Assembly: GCF_021654135.1 (NCBI RefSeq)
Contig: NZ_JAKGSD010000022.1
Span: forward strand, 60,476 to 124,475
DNA: 64,000 bases
DNA from: Amycolatopsis tucumanensis
GTDB taxonomy: Bacteria > Actinomycetota > Actinomycetes > Mycobacteriales > Pseudonocardiaceae
Reading direction: 5' to 3'
In this document: positions 1 to 8,648 of the stretch, one piece after another
Numbering within the stretch: the stretch's first letter is position 1
How the letters are laid out: every line of letters begins with the position of its first letter
Made by a program: the position numbers and the translations under genes
Notes under the pieces: generated by a model
What the model was told of the DNA's origin: nothing
Seen by the model: only the letters and a program-made list of their open reading frames with translations
Database searches by the model: none

Positions 1-590
1 CGGATGTGGTTCGCTGCCATGTGCGCCGCCAGCTTCATTTCGACATCCGCTGATCGAGTGACCGGCCGCAGTGGCATGCCAAGATCCTCCAGCCGTCGAT
101 CCACGAGCTGTTGGTCAGGGTCCCTGCCGCTGACGATCGGGACGGTCGCGCCGTCCGGGGTCCACCAGCGACCATGGGTCTTCCGCCCCCGCTCGCCCCG
201 TCGAATGGGCGGGGGCAACTCAGCTCGAGCGGCCGCCACCGCGTCGTCTGCTGAGTGATCCTCAGCGGTCGGGGACTCCTTGCTGGCACGATCGTTCGGA
301 GCACTCGGCCCAACCGCAGGCCGAGCTGATGTGGCGCCTAGGATTTCGAGGTAACGCTGCAGCATCGCTTCGACGACGCCCAGGGTGGAGTCGTTGCCGG
401 TCATCTCCTGAGCAGCGTTACCGGCCTCGCTGGGGAGAGTGGCACCTTCACCGGTCGCGCCAGCGAAGGCCTGTCCCCAGTGTTCAGCTGCTTCTCCGGT
501 GAGTCCCGCGGCAGTCCGCAAGGCGCGGCGGGCCATGCCGATGCATGCCAAGGCGCGGTGTAGACGCTCGGCTAACTCGTCGACCGACAT
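1..590 (-). CDS. SCP1.201/DddA-like deaminase, N-terminal part (cut by window edge)
   Basis: The minus-strand frame is open to base 1, so only residues 1-196 are visible. Residues 1-85 are Ala-rich and helical and 86-120 form a polar linker. From about 124 the sequence matches the SCP1.201-like deaminase fold found in actinobacterial toxins related to DddA: KTHGRW (137-142), IVSGRD (152-157) and ADVEMKLAAHM (181-191). In DddA the zinc/catalytic motif is H-x-E. Here Glu184 is present but the His position is Asp182, so zinc binding may be altered; the Cys pair lies off the edge. ATG 590 is preferred because GGGGGGCGGG lies just upstream and the protein begins MSVDELAERL as family members do. 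The frame stays open back to GTG 731. Target is probably DNA cytosine (inference). Confidence 0.75.
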   Translation of the reverse strand, partial: MSVDELAERLHRALACIGMARRALRTAAGLTGEAAEHWGQAFAGATGEGATLPSEAGNAAQEMTGNDSTLGVVEAMLQRYLEILGATSARPAVGPSAPNDRASKESPTAEDHSADDAVAAARAELPPPIRRGERGRKTHGRWWTPDGATVPIVSGRDPDQQLVDRRLEDLGMPLRPVTRSADVEMKLAAHMAANHI

Positions 591-947
591 GCAGCCCGCC
601 CCCCAACAGTCGTCAGGCTGGCCCGGTGCAAATCCATACTCCCGCAAGCGATGTCCGTGTTTCCCGTCTTGCCAGGCTGCGGTGAGGAAATCGAGTGCGT
701 CCTCGGGTAGCTGGTCCAGATTGGTCCACACCAGTTCGGTTCACTTGTGTGGCTTCCGGATGTGCGGGGTTCCGGTCCAGGAGTGGGCGGTGAAGAATAG
801 GAAGTCGTGGGGATCGGGCATTGGCCTCCTCATCTGGCGGTGGCGAGGGCTCCGGGCTGGGTGGTGCGCGATCCGCTGACGTACTGGGAATGTCCTCGCA
901 GCCGTCCTCGAACGCTTCTTTCACAGGTATTGTTCAACTGGTTTCGG
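591..947. other. Intergenic stretch, possible in-frame extension of the deaminase gene
   Basis: There is no independent gene here that I can support. The minus-strand frame of the deaminase gene continues without a stop from 590 up to a GTG at 731, after a TGA at 741-743. That extension has coding-like codon use, so the true start may be 731. Nothing recognisable lies between 744 and 947. Confidence 0.5.
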
Positions 948-1793
948 TCAGGAGCGCGCCCGGTACTGTGCCCACGTTGTTGCGGCGTCGCGCATCCGCA
1001 GTTTCCAGGGGCGCGGGTCGTTGGCTGCGATCTCGGTCCACAGTGCGGCGTTGACTGCGGTGAAGGTGTCGAGCGCTTGCGGTGTCGCGGTGGTCCAGGT
1101 CGGGTTGCTGGCTGCCCAGGTCTCGGCGGTGACTGGGGGGTGTCCTTCGGCGATGAGCCAGAGTGCGGTGCAGGCGGTGTCGATCCAGGGCGCGCCGAGG
1201 GTCGGCCAGGTCCAGTCCACGAGGCGTGCCCCGTGCTCGGTGATGATGATGTTGTTCGGGTTGAGGTCGGTGTGCAGAAGATGGTCCCCGGCGAGTAGGG
1301 CAGGATCGGATGCGATTTGCTCGGCAGCGTCGGCCCACCGGTCTTCGATCCGGCGGCACCCGGTCGGCGGCGGCGGCAGTTCGGTGAGGTGAGCAAGCAG
1401 GGCAGCCACGGCCGGGAGATCGGTCGAGTGGGGCGAGAGGTCGGCTGGACGGCCTTCGAGGTGCTCGAAGCCGAGCACGTGCCACCCGGCGATGTCGATC
1501 TCCCACAGCAGGCGTGGTGCGATCGGGTACGCGTGTGGATTGATGAAGGCTTCCCGGCGTTGCGCGGCGGCACGCGCGCTGTGGGTGCCTTTGGCGAAAA
1601 CCAGGCCCGTGTCGGTGTGCAGCCGCGCCGTGAACGCGGTGTTGAGTCCGGCGCTGATCGTCTCTGCGCGGCGGACTTCGCCGGCCCGTTCCTGCACGGC
1701 TGCTCGCACTGCCGTAGGCAACTGCTCCCACTGGAGCCGTGGTGCGGTGGGGTTCATCGCCTGCGCGGTGGACCAGGTGGAGGCGGGGGTCAT
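948..1793 (-). CDS. Aminoglycoside-phosphotransferase-fold kinase of the RiPP cluster
   Basis: A 281-residue protein of the APH / choline-kinase fold. The C-terminal half has the Brenner-type catalytic motif HTDLNPNN (His, catalytic Asp, Asn metal ligand) followed by the metal-binding Asp in RLVDWTWP, and a Gly-Ala-Pro-rich substrate lobe after it. The family transfers the ATP gamma-phosphate to small hydroxylated substrates or, in biosynthetic clusters, to peptides or sugars; the substrate here is unknown. ATG 1793 overlaps the stop of the GNAT gene by ATGA, so translation is coupled. An alternative ATG lies at 1757. It is the last gene of the minus-strand run that starts with the 77-residue protein and the radical SAM enzyme. 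Confidence 0.8.
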   Translation of the reverse strand: MTPASTWSTAQAMNPTAPRLQWEQLPTAVRAAVQERAGEVRRAETISAGLNTAFTARLHTDTGLVFAKGTHSARAAAQRREAFINPHAYPIAPRLLWEIDIAGWHVLGFEHLEGRPADLSPHSTDLPAVAALLAHLTELPPPPTGCRRIEDRWADAAEQIASDPALLAGDHLLHTDLNPNNIIITEHGARLVDWTWPTLGAPWIDTACTALWLIAEGHPPVTAETWAASNPTWTTATPQALDTFTAVNAALWTEIAANDPRPWKLRMRDAATTWAQYRARS

Positions 1794-2671
1794 GCGTGCA
1801 CGGTGCTCGCATAGCCGAGTGGCCGCAGCCCTTCGGACAGGAACAGTCGATCGGATGCTCCATCGACACGTGTCTGGAGCAGTTGGTAATGGGCGCGGTG
1901 GTGCACGCTCCAGCGCTCGACGGCGCGCCACAGAGCTCGCCCGTGACCATGACCCCGCTGCCCAGGTAGGACCCCGAAGTACTGCGGCAGCAGCATTCGC
2001 CGGCCGGAGCGGTCGGAGATGATGGTCAGCGGGCCGATCGCGCCGACGACGCGGCCGCCGGCTTGGGTGACGAGGATGGGTCCGTCCTGGTGGCCGGCGT
2101 CGCGGCGATTGTGCAGGAATTCGAATCCGTGGTCGGCCATCGCTGCGGCGAAGTCGGCGAAGGTGGCGGCGACGTCGCGGTCGCAGTCGTCCAGTTCGGT
2201 CACCGCCGGGTCTGTCGTGGGTTCGGGGGCTGGGTGGTTGAAGTCCTTGACGAGCACCCGGGTCTGGTTTGCGTGGCCGGTGGGGTTGGTGCTGAACCAC
2301 ATCACCCGTCCGTGTGCTGCTGCGTAGGTGGTGCAGCAGCGGCGTGTCGCCGCCCGTAACGCGTCGAGATCAGGGGAGTCGCCGTAGAAGTAGGTCTTCA
2401 CAGTGCCGCCGCCGCGTCGGGTGACGACTGGGATGATCGTGTGGTCAGGGCGGTGAACGATCTCGTCCATGAGCACCGTGTCGTCCTTGGTGGGGGACCA
2501 GCGGCGGTCCTTGTCGAACGGGAGTGCGACGCCGGTTCGGCTGGCGGTCAGCACTTCGGTGAACACGTCGATGAACATCTCCGGGGTGCACAGGTCGGGG
2601 TGCGCGGGTCCCAGAACCGGGACGTAGGGCACGGTCAGCACACGACTCAACCAGTCGGCCCGCAATCGCAT
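1790..2671 (-). CDS. GNAT-family acetyltransferase-like protein of the RiPP cluster
   Basis: About 293 residues. The C-terminal half carries the acetyl-CoA-binding signature of GNAT proteins (QYFGVLPGQRGHGHGRALW, with the R-G-H-G-H-G loop) after strands such as GRVVGAIGPLTII. The N-terminal half has no family I recognise. The start is uncertain. ATG 2671 lacks a clear ribosome site but leaves a normal gap after the precursor gene. GTG 2758 would add 29 residues and overlap the precursor gene by 20 bases. It lies between the precursor and the kinase, and its stop overlaps the kinase start. A role in acylating the mature peptide, or as a non-catalytic carrier-like domain, is inference. Confidence 0.75.
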   Translation of the reverse strand: MRLRADWLSRVLTVPYVPVLGPAHPDLCTPEMFIDVFTEVLTASRTGVALPFDKDRRWSPTKDDTVLMDEIVHRPDHTIIPVVTRRGGGTVKTYFYGDSPDLDALRAATRRCCTTYAAAHGRVMWFSTNPTGHANQTRVLVKDFNHPAPEPTTDPAVTELDDCDRDVAATFADFAAAMADHGFEFLHNRRDAGHQDGPILVTQAGGRVVGAIGPLTIISDRSGRRMLLPQYFGVLPGQRGHGHGRALWRAVERWSVHHRAHYQLLQTRVDGASDRLFLSEGLRPLGYASTVHA

Positions 2672-2738
2672 GCGTTGCAGACTAGGACCGTACGGTGGGG
2701 CACCGGCGCGCGGACACGCCGATGCCCCAGTGGGCGGG

Positions 2739-2870
2739 TCAGTACGGGTTGTCGTCACCTGCGTTGCAGGAGCACTTCGAGGACTCGACCAGCACGTCGA
2801 GGTCGTCGACGAACTCCAGCTCGTCGGAGTCCGTACGCGGGGGCTGCAGCTCGAGCAGGACAGCGGTCAC
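2739..2870 (-). CDS. 43-residue RiPP precursor peptide (CSC...DDNPY core)
   Basis: GTG 2870 is preceded by a strong GGAGG (complement of 2879-2883) at 8-base spacing. The product starts MTAVLLELQ, has an acidic hydrophobic leader (DELEFVDDLDVLVES) and ends in a short Cys-containing tail, SKCSCNAGDDNPY, with Cys33 and Cys35 and a C-terminal Asn-Pro-Tyr. An acidic leader with a compact Cys/Asn/Asp/Tyr core, placed 30 bases after a radical SAM/SPASM gene, is typical of radical-SAM-modified ribosomal peptides. I do not recognise the precursor family by name. Likely modifications are thioether or cyclophane links to Cys, Asn or Tyr (inference). Confidence 0.75.
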   Translation of the reverse strand: MTAVLLELQPPRTDSDELEFVDDLDVLVESSKCSCNAGDDNPY

Positions 2871-2900
2871 GGCGATCACCTCCTTCCGCGGGTTTCGGAG

Positions 2901-4004
2901 TCAGGATCCGTGTTGGCAGTAGGCCGATAGTGGTGCTTTGGCCTTGCGGTAGAGCTGCACCAGCGGCATACACGTGCCGCAGGAGCCTTGGAGCTGGCAG
3001 CCGGTGCAGCCGCCTTGGCGGAGCAGCAGCGCGTCGGCGATCCCGCCGAGCTGGGTCAGGCCCTCGACACCTTCGGTCATGAGCGGGATCTGCGGGTCGC
3101 GGCCGACTTTGCAGATGCTGGCCATGCCGTGCGGGTCGACGTGGAAGAAGGTGTGCCCGGCTGAGCAGCCGGTGAAGGGTTTGCGTTTGCGCAGGTACTC
3201 CTGCGACTGGGCGGGCAGGGACTCGGCGCCGCCGTAGATGGTCGGCGACATGTTGGAGAACACGTGGTAGGGCAGGTCGAAGCGCTCGGCCAGAGCTTCC
3301 ATGGCGTCGACTTCGTGGGCGTTGGTGTTGGTGACGATCAGGTTGAGATTCATCGGCAGCCGGGCCTCGTGGGCGGCGGTGAGGCCGCGCAGGAACTTGT
3401 CGAACGAGCCGCGGCGGCGGGTCAGCCCGTCGTAGCTCTCGGCCGTGGCGCCATAGACGCTGATCGTCAGCCGGTACGGGCGCATCGTGGTCAGTAGCTC
3501 GAGGATCGCGGGGTTGTGCAGCCGGGAGCCGTTGGAGGAGATCGACAGCATCATGCCCTGCTCGAACGCGCACCGGTACACCTCGGGGAACAGCTTGTCG
3601 ATCAGCGGCTCGCCGCCGGTCAGCTGTAGCCACAGCACGCCGGCGTCGCGCATTATGTGCAGCAGCCGCTCCCGATCCGGCCAGGACAGGCCCTCGAACT
3701 TCTTCAGCCCGAGGTAACAGTGCTTGCAGTCGTAGTTGCAGCCCAGGTTCAACTCATACGACGCCCGCCCATACCCGAAGGGGGAGACCGGACGAACCAG
3801 CACCGCCTCGCCGACCCGGTGGCCGGTGAGGTCGAGGTCGGGCCAGCGGCGCCGGACGGCGTCGACCAGCCACTGGGGGCATCGGCCCGTGCCGGACTGT
3901 TCCAGCTCCCGGTGTCGACGTGGGCCGATCTTGATCCCGCTGGGGCTGCCCGGACGCAGCAGAAGGAAGTCCTCGAGGAACTGGCTGGCGATCAGGTCAT
4001 GCAC
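2901..4004 (-). CDS. Radical SAM/SPASM peptide-modifying enzyme
   Basis: 367 residues. The radical SAM motif CxxxCxxC is Cys89-NYD-Cys93-KH-Cys96, which binds the 4Fe-4S cluster that cleaves S-adenosylmethionine; GGEP follows at 130-133. The C-terminus is a SPASM domain, with Cys in FTGCSAG, ASICKVG, GGCTGCQLQGSCGTC and AYCQHGS, enough for two auxiliary Fe-S clusters. The N-terminal 70 residues may act as a leader-recognition region. GTG 4004 is chosen because AGGAG lies 5 bases upstream; the frame is open further but looks non-coding. The 43-residue Cys-containing peptide gene directly downstream is its probable substrate. It acts in the cytoplasm. Confidence 0.92.
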   Translation of the reverse strand: MHDLIASQFLEDFLLLRPGSPSGIKIGPRRHRELEQSGTGRCPQWLVDAVRRRWPDLDLTGHRVGEAVLVRPVSPFGYGRASYELNLGCNYDCKHCYLGLKKFEGLSWPDRERLLHIMRDAGVLWLQLTGGEPLIDKLFPEVYRCAFEQGMMLSISSNGSRLHNPAILELLTTMRPYRLTISVYGATAESYDGLTRRRGSFDKFLRGLTAAHEARLPMNLNLIVTNTNAHEVDAMEALAERFDLPYHVFSNMSPTIYGGAESLPAQSQEYLRKRKPFTGCSAGHTFFHVDPHGMASICKVGRDPQIPLMTEGVEGLTQLGGIADALLLRQGGCTGCQLQGSCGTCMPLVQLYRKAKAPLSAYCQHGS

Positions 4005-4092
4005 GGGAACTCCTCGGAGTGTCGGCGAGAACGGAGTTGGTCGCCCGTGCCCGCGCGCGGGGAGGGTGCACAGTCGCGCGGGCACGGGCAGC

Positions 4093-4326
4093 TCAAGCGT
4101 GAGCCCGGAAGGACGGCCGAGTGCTGGCCTGCTCGATCCGCGTGGCCTCGTCCTCGAGGTAGGTCCCGACGTCGCGGAAGATCCCGGCCATCTCGCGCAA
4201 CTCATGCGGCGGCAGGTGGCCGTGGGCGTCCTGGAACTCCAGCATCCGGCGCGTCGCGCCGCCCATACCCGCGTTGATGCGCATGAGGTTTCCCAGGACG
4301 TCGAACTCTCGCTTGACCTCGCTCAC
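4093..4326 (-). CDS. 77-residue helical protein of unknown function
   Basis: GTG 4326 opens a 77-residue charged, mostly helical protein (segments LGNLMRINAGMGGATRRM, PPHELREMAGIFRDV and YLEDEATRIEQ). It has no signal peptide or membrane segment, and I do not recognise a named family. It is 88 bases upstream of the radical SAM gene on the same strand and divergent from the XRE regulator gene. It is probably the first gene of the peptide operon. A role as partner protein or leader-binding accessory is possible but unproven. Confidence 0.6.
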   Translation of the reverse strand: MSEVKREFDVLGNLMRINAGMGGATRRMLEFQDAHGHLPPHELREMAGIFRDVGTYLEDEATRIEQASTRPSFRAHA

Positions 4327-4482
4327 GCATCCAGCATCGCGGCAGCTCAGGTGCCTGTACAGCCCAGATAGCAGGTAGGTCAAGGGGATGTTGAGGGGAT
4401 GATTGCTGGGACGTTCCCGGCTACCGGGCGGTTACGAACAGTGTCAGACTGAGCACGAACCCGTCGTCCGCCCGGAGCCCTG

Positions 4483-5805
4483 ATGACCATCGAGCCGAAC
4501 GACCGCCTAAAGCGTGCCCGCGAGCGCGTCGAGTCGCCCAATGCCACAGGTCAACCCCTCAGTCGGCAGGAACTCGCCGAGCTGGTCAACGCCTGGATCC
4601 GCACCCACAAGGATCGCCGTGACGACCTGAACGCCAACTACATCGGCAAGCTGGAGACAGGCCGCATCCGCTGGCCGCAGGACCCCATCCGCCGGGAAGC
4701 GTTTCGTGCCGTGCTCGGGGCGGCCACGGATGCCGACCTCGGGTTCCAGCGCCCGCGCCGTTCCCGCTCTACCGTGGCCGACGTGGACCGACAGCAGTTT
4801 CTTCGCGCAGCAGTAGGCGTGACCGCCGGTGCCGCGATCGCCAGGTCGTCCCTGGCCGATCTCCTGGCTCCCAGCGAGCGAACACCTGTTCCCGCCAGCA
4901 TCGGCATGGACCACGTCCGTGAGGTCCGGACCGCGGCCTCCGCGTTCGGCTCCTGGGATGCCACGTACGGCGGCGGTGTCGTCCGCGAGGCTGTCACGGC
5001 GCAGCTGATTCATTGCGCGGAACTGCTCAATGCCCGCTGCTCACCTGCCGTGCGGCGGGACATGCTGTCGGCGGTCGGCTATCTCGCGCACGTCACCGCG
5101 TTCATGGCCTTCGACGCCTACGCCCACGAAGATGCCCGCCGCATGTTCGACTTCGCCCTCTTGTGCGCGGAGAACGCCGGGGACTGGCACTTGCGCGCCA
5201 AGGTGCTCTCCTCGATGGCCCGTCAGGCGATCTGGTGCGGGGACGCCGATGGTGGTCTGACCTACACCGAACTGGCCCTCGTGCGAGCGGATCGCCTCAC
5301 CGCGACCGAGCAGGCGATGCTGCACACCGCCCGCGCCCGTGCCCTGGCCAAACTCGGCCGGGTCGAGGAAACCGCTGCCGCCGTGGGCGTCGCCGACGAC
5401 GCGTTCAGCCGCAGTCAACCCGACAACGACCCGCCATGGATGGCCTACTACGACGCCGCACAACATGCCGGAGACACCGGACACGCCCTGTGGGACACCG
5501 CGATGCACGGCCATTTCAGGAGCGAGGCCCGCCGTCGCCTCGCCGCGGCCGTCGCGGGCCACGACGCGGGACACGCCCGATCACGTGCGATCTCCCAGAT
5601 CAAGCTGGCATCCCTCGTGATGGTCACGGGTGACCCTGCCGAAGCGGCGGCGCTCGGGACACAGGCACTGGACTGGTCCGGCCCGATCAAATCACGCCGA
5701 GCCGCGGACGACCTGCGGGACCTGCGCAAACTGGCGCGTGACCATGATCGGGAGAACGCCGTCGCAGAACTGGCCCACCGAATCGGTGGAGCGGTGGCGC
5801 GATGA
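4483..5805 (+). CDS. XRE-family regulator with C-terminal repeat domain
   Basis: 440 residues. An N-terminal helix-turn-helix region (about 10-90, with NANYIGKLETGRIRWP as the recognition part) is followed by a Ser/Arg linker. A Tat-like stretch (RQQFLRAAVGVTAGAAIA, about 105-122) is common in this actinobacterial family and is not a proven export signal. The rest is a long all-helical TPR-like domain with Ala-rich helices to the end. Such regulators usually sense a small ligand or peptide. It is transcribed divergently from the radical SAM peptide operon, so the 156-base gap (4327-4482) should hold both promoters, and it is the obvious cluster regulator. Its stop overlaps the next kinase start by ATGA. 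Confidence 0.85.
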   Translation: MTIEPNDRLKRARERVESPNATGQPLSRQELAELVNAWIRTHKDRRDDLNANYIGKLETGRIRWPQDPIRREAFRAVLGAATDADLGFQRPRRSRSTVADVDRQQFLRAAVGVTAGAAIARSSLADLLAPSERTPVPASIGMDHVREVRTAASAFGSWDATYGGGVVREAVTAQLIHCAELLNARCSPAVRRDMLSAVGYLAHVTAFMAFDAYAHEDARRMFDFALLCAENAGDWHLRAKVLSSMARQAIWCGDADGGLTYTELALVRADRLTATEQAMLHTARARALAKLGRVEETAAAVGVADDAFSRSQPDNDPPWMAYYDAAQHAGDTGHALWDTAMHGHFRSEARRRLAAAVAGHDAGHARSRAISQIKLASLVMVTGDPAEAAALGTQALDWSGPIKSRRAADDLRDLRKLARDHDRENAVAELAHRIGGAVAR

Positions 5806-6692
5806 GCCGCGAGGACACCAGCCGTGCCGTGCTCGGCCAGGCAGCCCATCTGGCCGGGCTTGACGCATCCGGCGCCACCCTCATCCGCCTCGGGGAGAAC
5901 GACCTGTGGCGGCTTCCGGGCGGCGTGGTCGCCCGCATCGCTCGTGCCGGGCAGGACGCCGCGGCTGCCAAGGAGGTCGCGGTCGCTCATTGGCTGGAGG
6001 AGGGCGGCGTAGACGCGGTGCGCGTGATCCGTGACATCGACCAGCCGGTGCACGTCGTCGGACGTCCGGTGACGTTCTGGCACGAGCTGCCACCTCACGA
6101 ACAAGGAACTGTGGCCGACGTCGCCGCAGCCCTCCGCCAGGTGCACAAGCTGGACCCGCCGGCCGGGTTCACACTGCCGGCACTTGCGCCGTTCGTTCGG
6201 CTGGCCGAACGTATCGATAGGGCAACCACGCTCACTGGCACCGATCGGGCATGGCTGGCCGGGCACCTCACCGCCTTGCAGGACCGGTACGCCGGCCTCC
6301 CCGCCGGCCTACCTCGCGGCGTCGTGCATGGTGACGCCTGGCGCGGCAACATCGCCCGCACCGCGAACGGCCGGGCGATCCTGCTCGACCTCGAGCGCAC
6401 GGCGATCGGGCCGCCGGAGTGGGATCTCGTCTCCACGGCTGTGTCCCGCGTCACCACCGGGTGGCTCGCCGAACCAGAGTGGACTGCCTACTGCGGCGCC
6501 TACGGCCACGACGTCACCACCTGGCCGGGGTTCGACGTCCTGAGAGACATCCGCGAGTTGCGCATGACGCTCATGGCCTGTCAGCTCGCTGCGGAGAATC
6601 CGCGCTACCAGGAGCAGGCCGCGCATCGGCTGGCCTGCATCCGGGGCGAGCGAGGGCCACGGCCATGGGCTGGGTGGGCAGCCGTCCCCTGA
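5802..6692 (+). CDS. Second aminoglycoside-phosphotransferase-fold kinase
   Basis: 296 residues. It has an N-terminal nucleotide-binding lobe with LIRLGENDLWRLPGG and ARAGQDAAAAKEVAVAHWL (the Lys/Glu pair of the kinase fold), the catalytic loop VHGDAWRGNI (Asp and Asn) and the metal Asp in ILLDLERTAIGPPEWDL. This P-P-E-W-D signature is typical of the phosphotransferase enzyme family (APH). ATG 5802 overlaps the regulator's stop, so the two are co-translated. Together with the kinase at 948-1793, the cluster holds two distinct kinases of one fold. Substrate unknown: peptide, sugar or self-resistance target. Confidence 0.85.
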   Translation: MSREDTSRAVLGQAAHLAGLDASGATLIRLGENDLWRLPGGVVARIARAGQDAAAAKEVAVAHWLEEGGVDAVRVIRDIDQPVHVVGRPVTFWHELPPHEQGTVADVAAALRQVHKLDPPAGFTLPALAPFVRLAERIDRATTLTGTDRAWLAGHLTALQDRYAGLPAGLPRGVVHGDAWRGNIARTANGRAILLDLERTAIGPPEWDLVSTAVSRVTTGWLAEPEWTAYCGAYGHDVTTWPGFDVLRDIRELRMTLMACQLAAENPRYQEQAAHRLACIRGERGPRPWAGWAAVP

Positions 6693-6710
6693 CACACGTT
6701 CGAAGCAGCA

Positions 6711-6738
6711 CGTGCCGGGACCTGCACGTCCCGGCGTG
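6711..6738 (+). terminator. Hairpin after the regulator/kinase pair
   Basis: GCCGGGAC at 6714-6721 pairs with GTCCCGGC at 6728-6735 around a six-base loop, and flanking bases extend the stem with wobble pairs. It begins 19 bases after the kinase stop and has no U-run, as is usual for actinomycete terminators. Confidence 0.55.
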
Positions 6739-6957
6739 AGCAGCTGGCCGGCCGGAACCGTCTTGGCGGGTACTCCGACGGTGCATTGCCTGCTCGAAAT
6801 CCGGATCTCGGGGCCGGCTTCAGCCGACGCGGACTCTGGGCCTTCAGTTTGAGCGCGTCCGCCGACCGTGAGTTTGAGGCCTGGCTAAGGTCGAGTCCAT
6901 GGTTAGAGCGACCAAGGACTAACAGGTCAGCACGTCGTTAAGGGACTGGCGCTGGGT

Positions 6958-7314
6958 GTGATCGCCGCTCGGATCGAGGGCTTGACCAGCGACAAGATGG
7001 CGCTGGAGCTGAACTTCAACCACGTATGGGGGCGCTGGGGCGCGGCGGCGCGGTTCCCCAGTCTGGGCGGCATGAACCCGGGCAACCTGTTCTGGGGCGA
7101 CGTTCACCGGTCCGCCGCGCGCAGGTGGGCCTCAACCGCGTGGGAGATCGACGGACAGTGGATTAGGCCCTACCTGAGAGATGGTTGGATGCTCGAGGAA
7201 GTCGCAACCTGCTTGGACGATTTCGCGGACGACCGTGCATCAGCGGCCGATTGGCTTGAACTCGGACGTTTTTATGTGGACAGGTTCACGGCAGAGGAGA
7301 AGATCCTCGGCTAA
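6958..7314 (+). CDS. Unknown 118-residue protein whose stop codon carries an IS insertion
   Basis: GTG 6958 starts a 118-residue Trp- and Arg-rich protein with acidic helices near the end (EEVATCLDDFADD, SAADWLELGRFYVD). No family was recognised. The frame is open back to a TAG about 50 bases upstream, and the upstream residues (GLTGQHVVKGLALG) could be part of it, so the start is uncertain. The TAA stop at 7312-7314 is part of the CTAA target duplication of the adjacent IS. The insertion therefore left the protein unchanged but separated it from its downstream sequence. Confidence 0.5.
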   Translation: MIAARIEGLTSDKMALELNFNHVWGRWGAAARFPSLGGMNPGNLFWGDVHRSAARRWASTAWEIDGQWIRPYLRDGWMLEEVATCLDDFADDRASAADWLELGRFYVDRFTAEEKILG

Positions 7315-7330
7315 TACTGCAACGGCAGTT
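7315..7330 (+). repeat. Left inverted repeat of the IS701 element
   Basis: Sixteen bases, identical in reverse complement to 8649-8664. The CTAA duplication lies directly to its left. Confidence 0.93.
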
Positions 7331-7355
7331 GGCAGTGTTGTGGTAGATCATCCTC

Positions 7356-8626
7356 GTGGTGGTCGATGTGGTGATGGAGCAGCTGGATCGGGTGCATGAG
7401 CGGATCGGGGGCCGGTTCGCGCGGTCGGAACCGCGTGGTCGTGCGCGGGTGTATGTGTCCGGGCTGGTCGCGGGCTTGGAGCGGAAGAACGGGTGGACAC
7501 TGGCCGAGCAGGCCGGCGAGATGTCGCCGGATGGGATGCAGCGGCTGCTGCGCTGGGCGGACTGGGACATCGACGGCGTGCGGGACGACGTCCGGGACTA
7601 CGTGATCGAGCACCTCGGCGAGCCGGGCGGGGTGTTGATCGTGGACGACACCGGCTTCCTGAAGAAAGGCACACGCTCGGCCGGGGTGCAACGGCAGTAC
7701 TCCGGAACCGCCGGGCGGATCGAGAACTGCCAGATCGGAACCTTCCTCGCCTATGCATCGCCTCGTGGGCATGCGCTGATCGATCGCGAGCTATATCTGC
7801 CCGAGCCCTGGATCGCCGACCCTGCCCGGTGCCGACGGGCGGGGATACCGGAGGGAACCGAGTTCGAGACCAAGCCGCGGCAAGCCATGGCGATGCTGGG
7901 GCGCGCGTTCGCCGCGAAAGTGCCGTTCGCCTGGATCACCGCCGATGAGGCATACGGCCAGGTCAAGTATCTGCGGATGTGGCTGGAAGCTCACGATGCC
8001 GCGCATGTGCTGGCCACCAAGGTTAACGACACCCTGGTCACCACCGGCGGCCGCGAGGCCCGAGCCGACGAGCTGATCGCGGGCCTGCCCACCCGGTCGT
8101 GGCGGAGGCTGTCGGTCGGCGCCGGGGCGCACGGGCCGCGGGAGTACGACTGGGCGCGGGTGCCGATCCGGATCGGCTGGCAGCCCGGACGCGGGCACTG
8201 GCTGCTCGCCCGCCGCTCACTCTCGGATCCGACCGAGATCGCCTACTACGTCTGCTACGGACCCCGCCGCTCGAGCCTGCTGGACCTGGCCTGGATCGCC
8301 GGCACCCGCTGGCGGATCGAAGAATGCTTCCAGCAGGCCAAGAACGAAGCCGGACTCGATCACTACCAGGTCCGGTCATGGCGCGCATGGTATGCCCACA
8401 TCACGCTGTCGATGCTCGCCCATGCCTGGCTCGCCGTCTCCAGATCCCTTGCCATAAAAGGGGAATCGGTGTCAGCGAGCCGGGCATGATCGGGTTCACG
8501 CTACCGGAGATCCGACGACTGCTCACCAAACTCGTCCTGCGTGTCGCCGACACCGCCGAGCACGTCTGGGCCTGGTCATCCTTCCGCCGCCGACGACAAC
8601 ACCAAGCCCGCCTCAGCCACTACTAA
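7356..8626 (+). pseudogene. IS701-family transposase, frameshifted near the C-terminus
   Basis: The first frame (7356-8489) encodes 377 residues of a DDE transposase. The first Asp lies in VLIVDDTGFLKKG, a later acidic region is AWITADEAYGQ, and the C-terminal ERWRIEECFQQAKNE-type motif appears as RWRIEECFQQAKNEAGLDHY. At about 8456-8464 (AAAAGGGG) the frame changes by -1, and the missing end of the protein (VSEPGMIGFTLPEIRRLLTK ... ARLSHY) continues in another frame to TAA 8626. It is either an inactivating indel or a sequencing error. The tract does not fit a standard slippery heptamer, so programmed frameshifting is less likely. The first frame alone ends in nine unrelated residues (GESVSASRA). 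Confidence 0.85.
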
Positions 8627-8648
8627 CAACGCGGCTACCCACTCACCT

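Noticed and set aside
613..924. 103-codon minus-strand frame overlapping the deaminase region
   Set aside because: Its second half is a shadow of the deaminase reading frame; its first half is low-complexity Pro/Ser.
6958..7314. Gene truncated by the IS element
   Set aside because: The stop codon was already part of the CTAA target, so the protein end is the original one.
8455..8465. Programmed frameshift signal in the transposase
   Set aside because: AAAAGGGG does not satisfy the X-XXY-YYZ rule, and no downstream structure was evident, so an indel or sequencing error is more likely.
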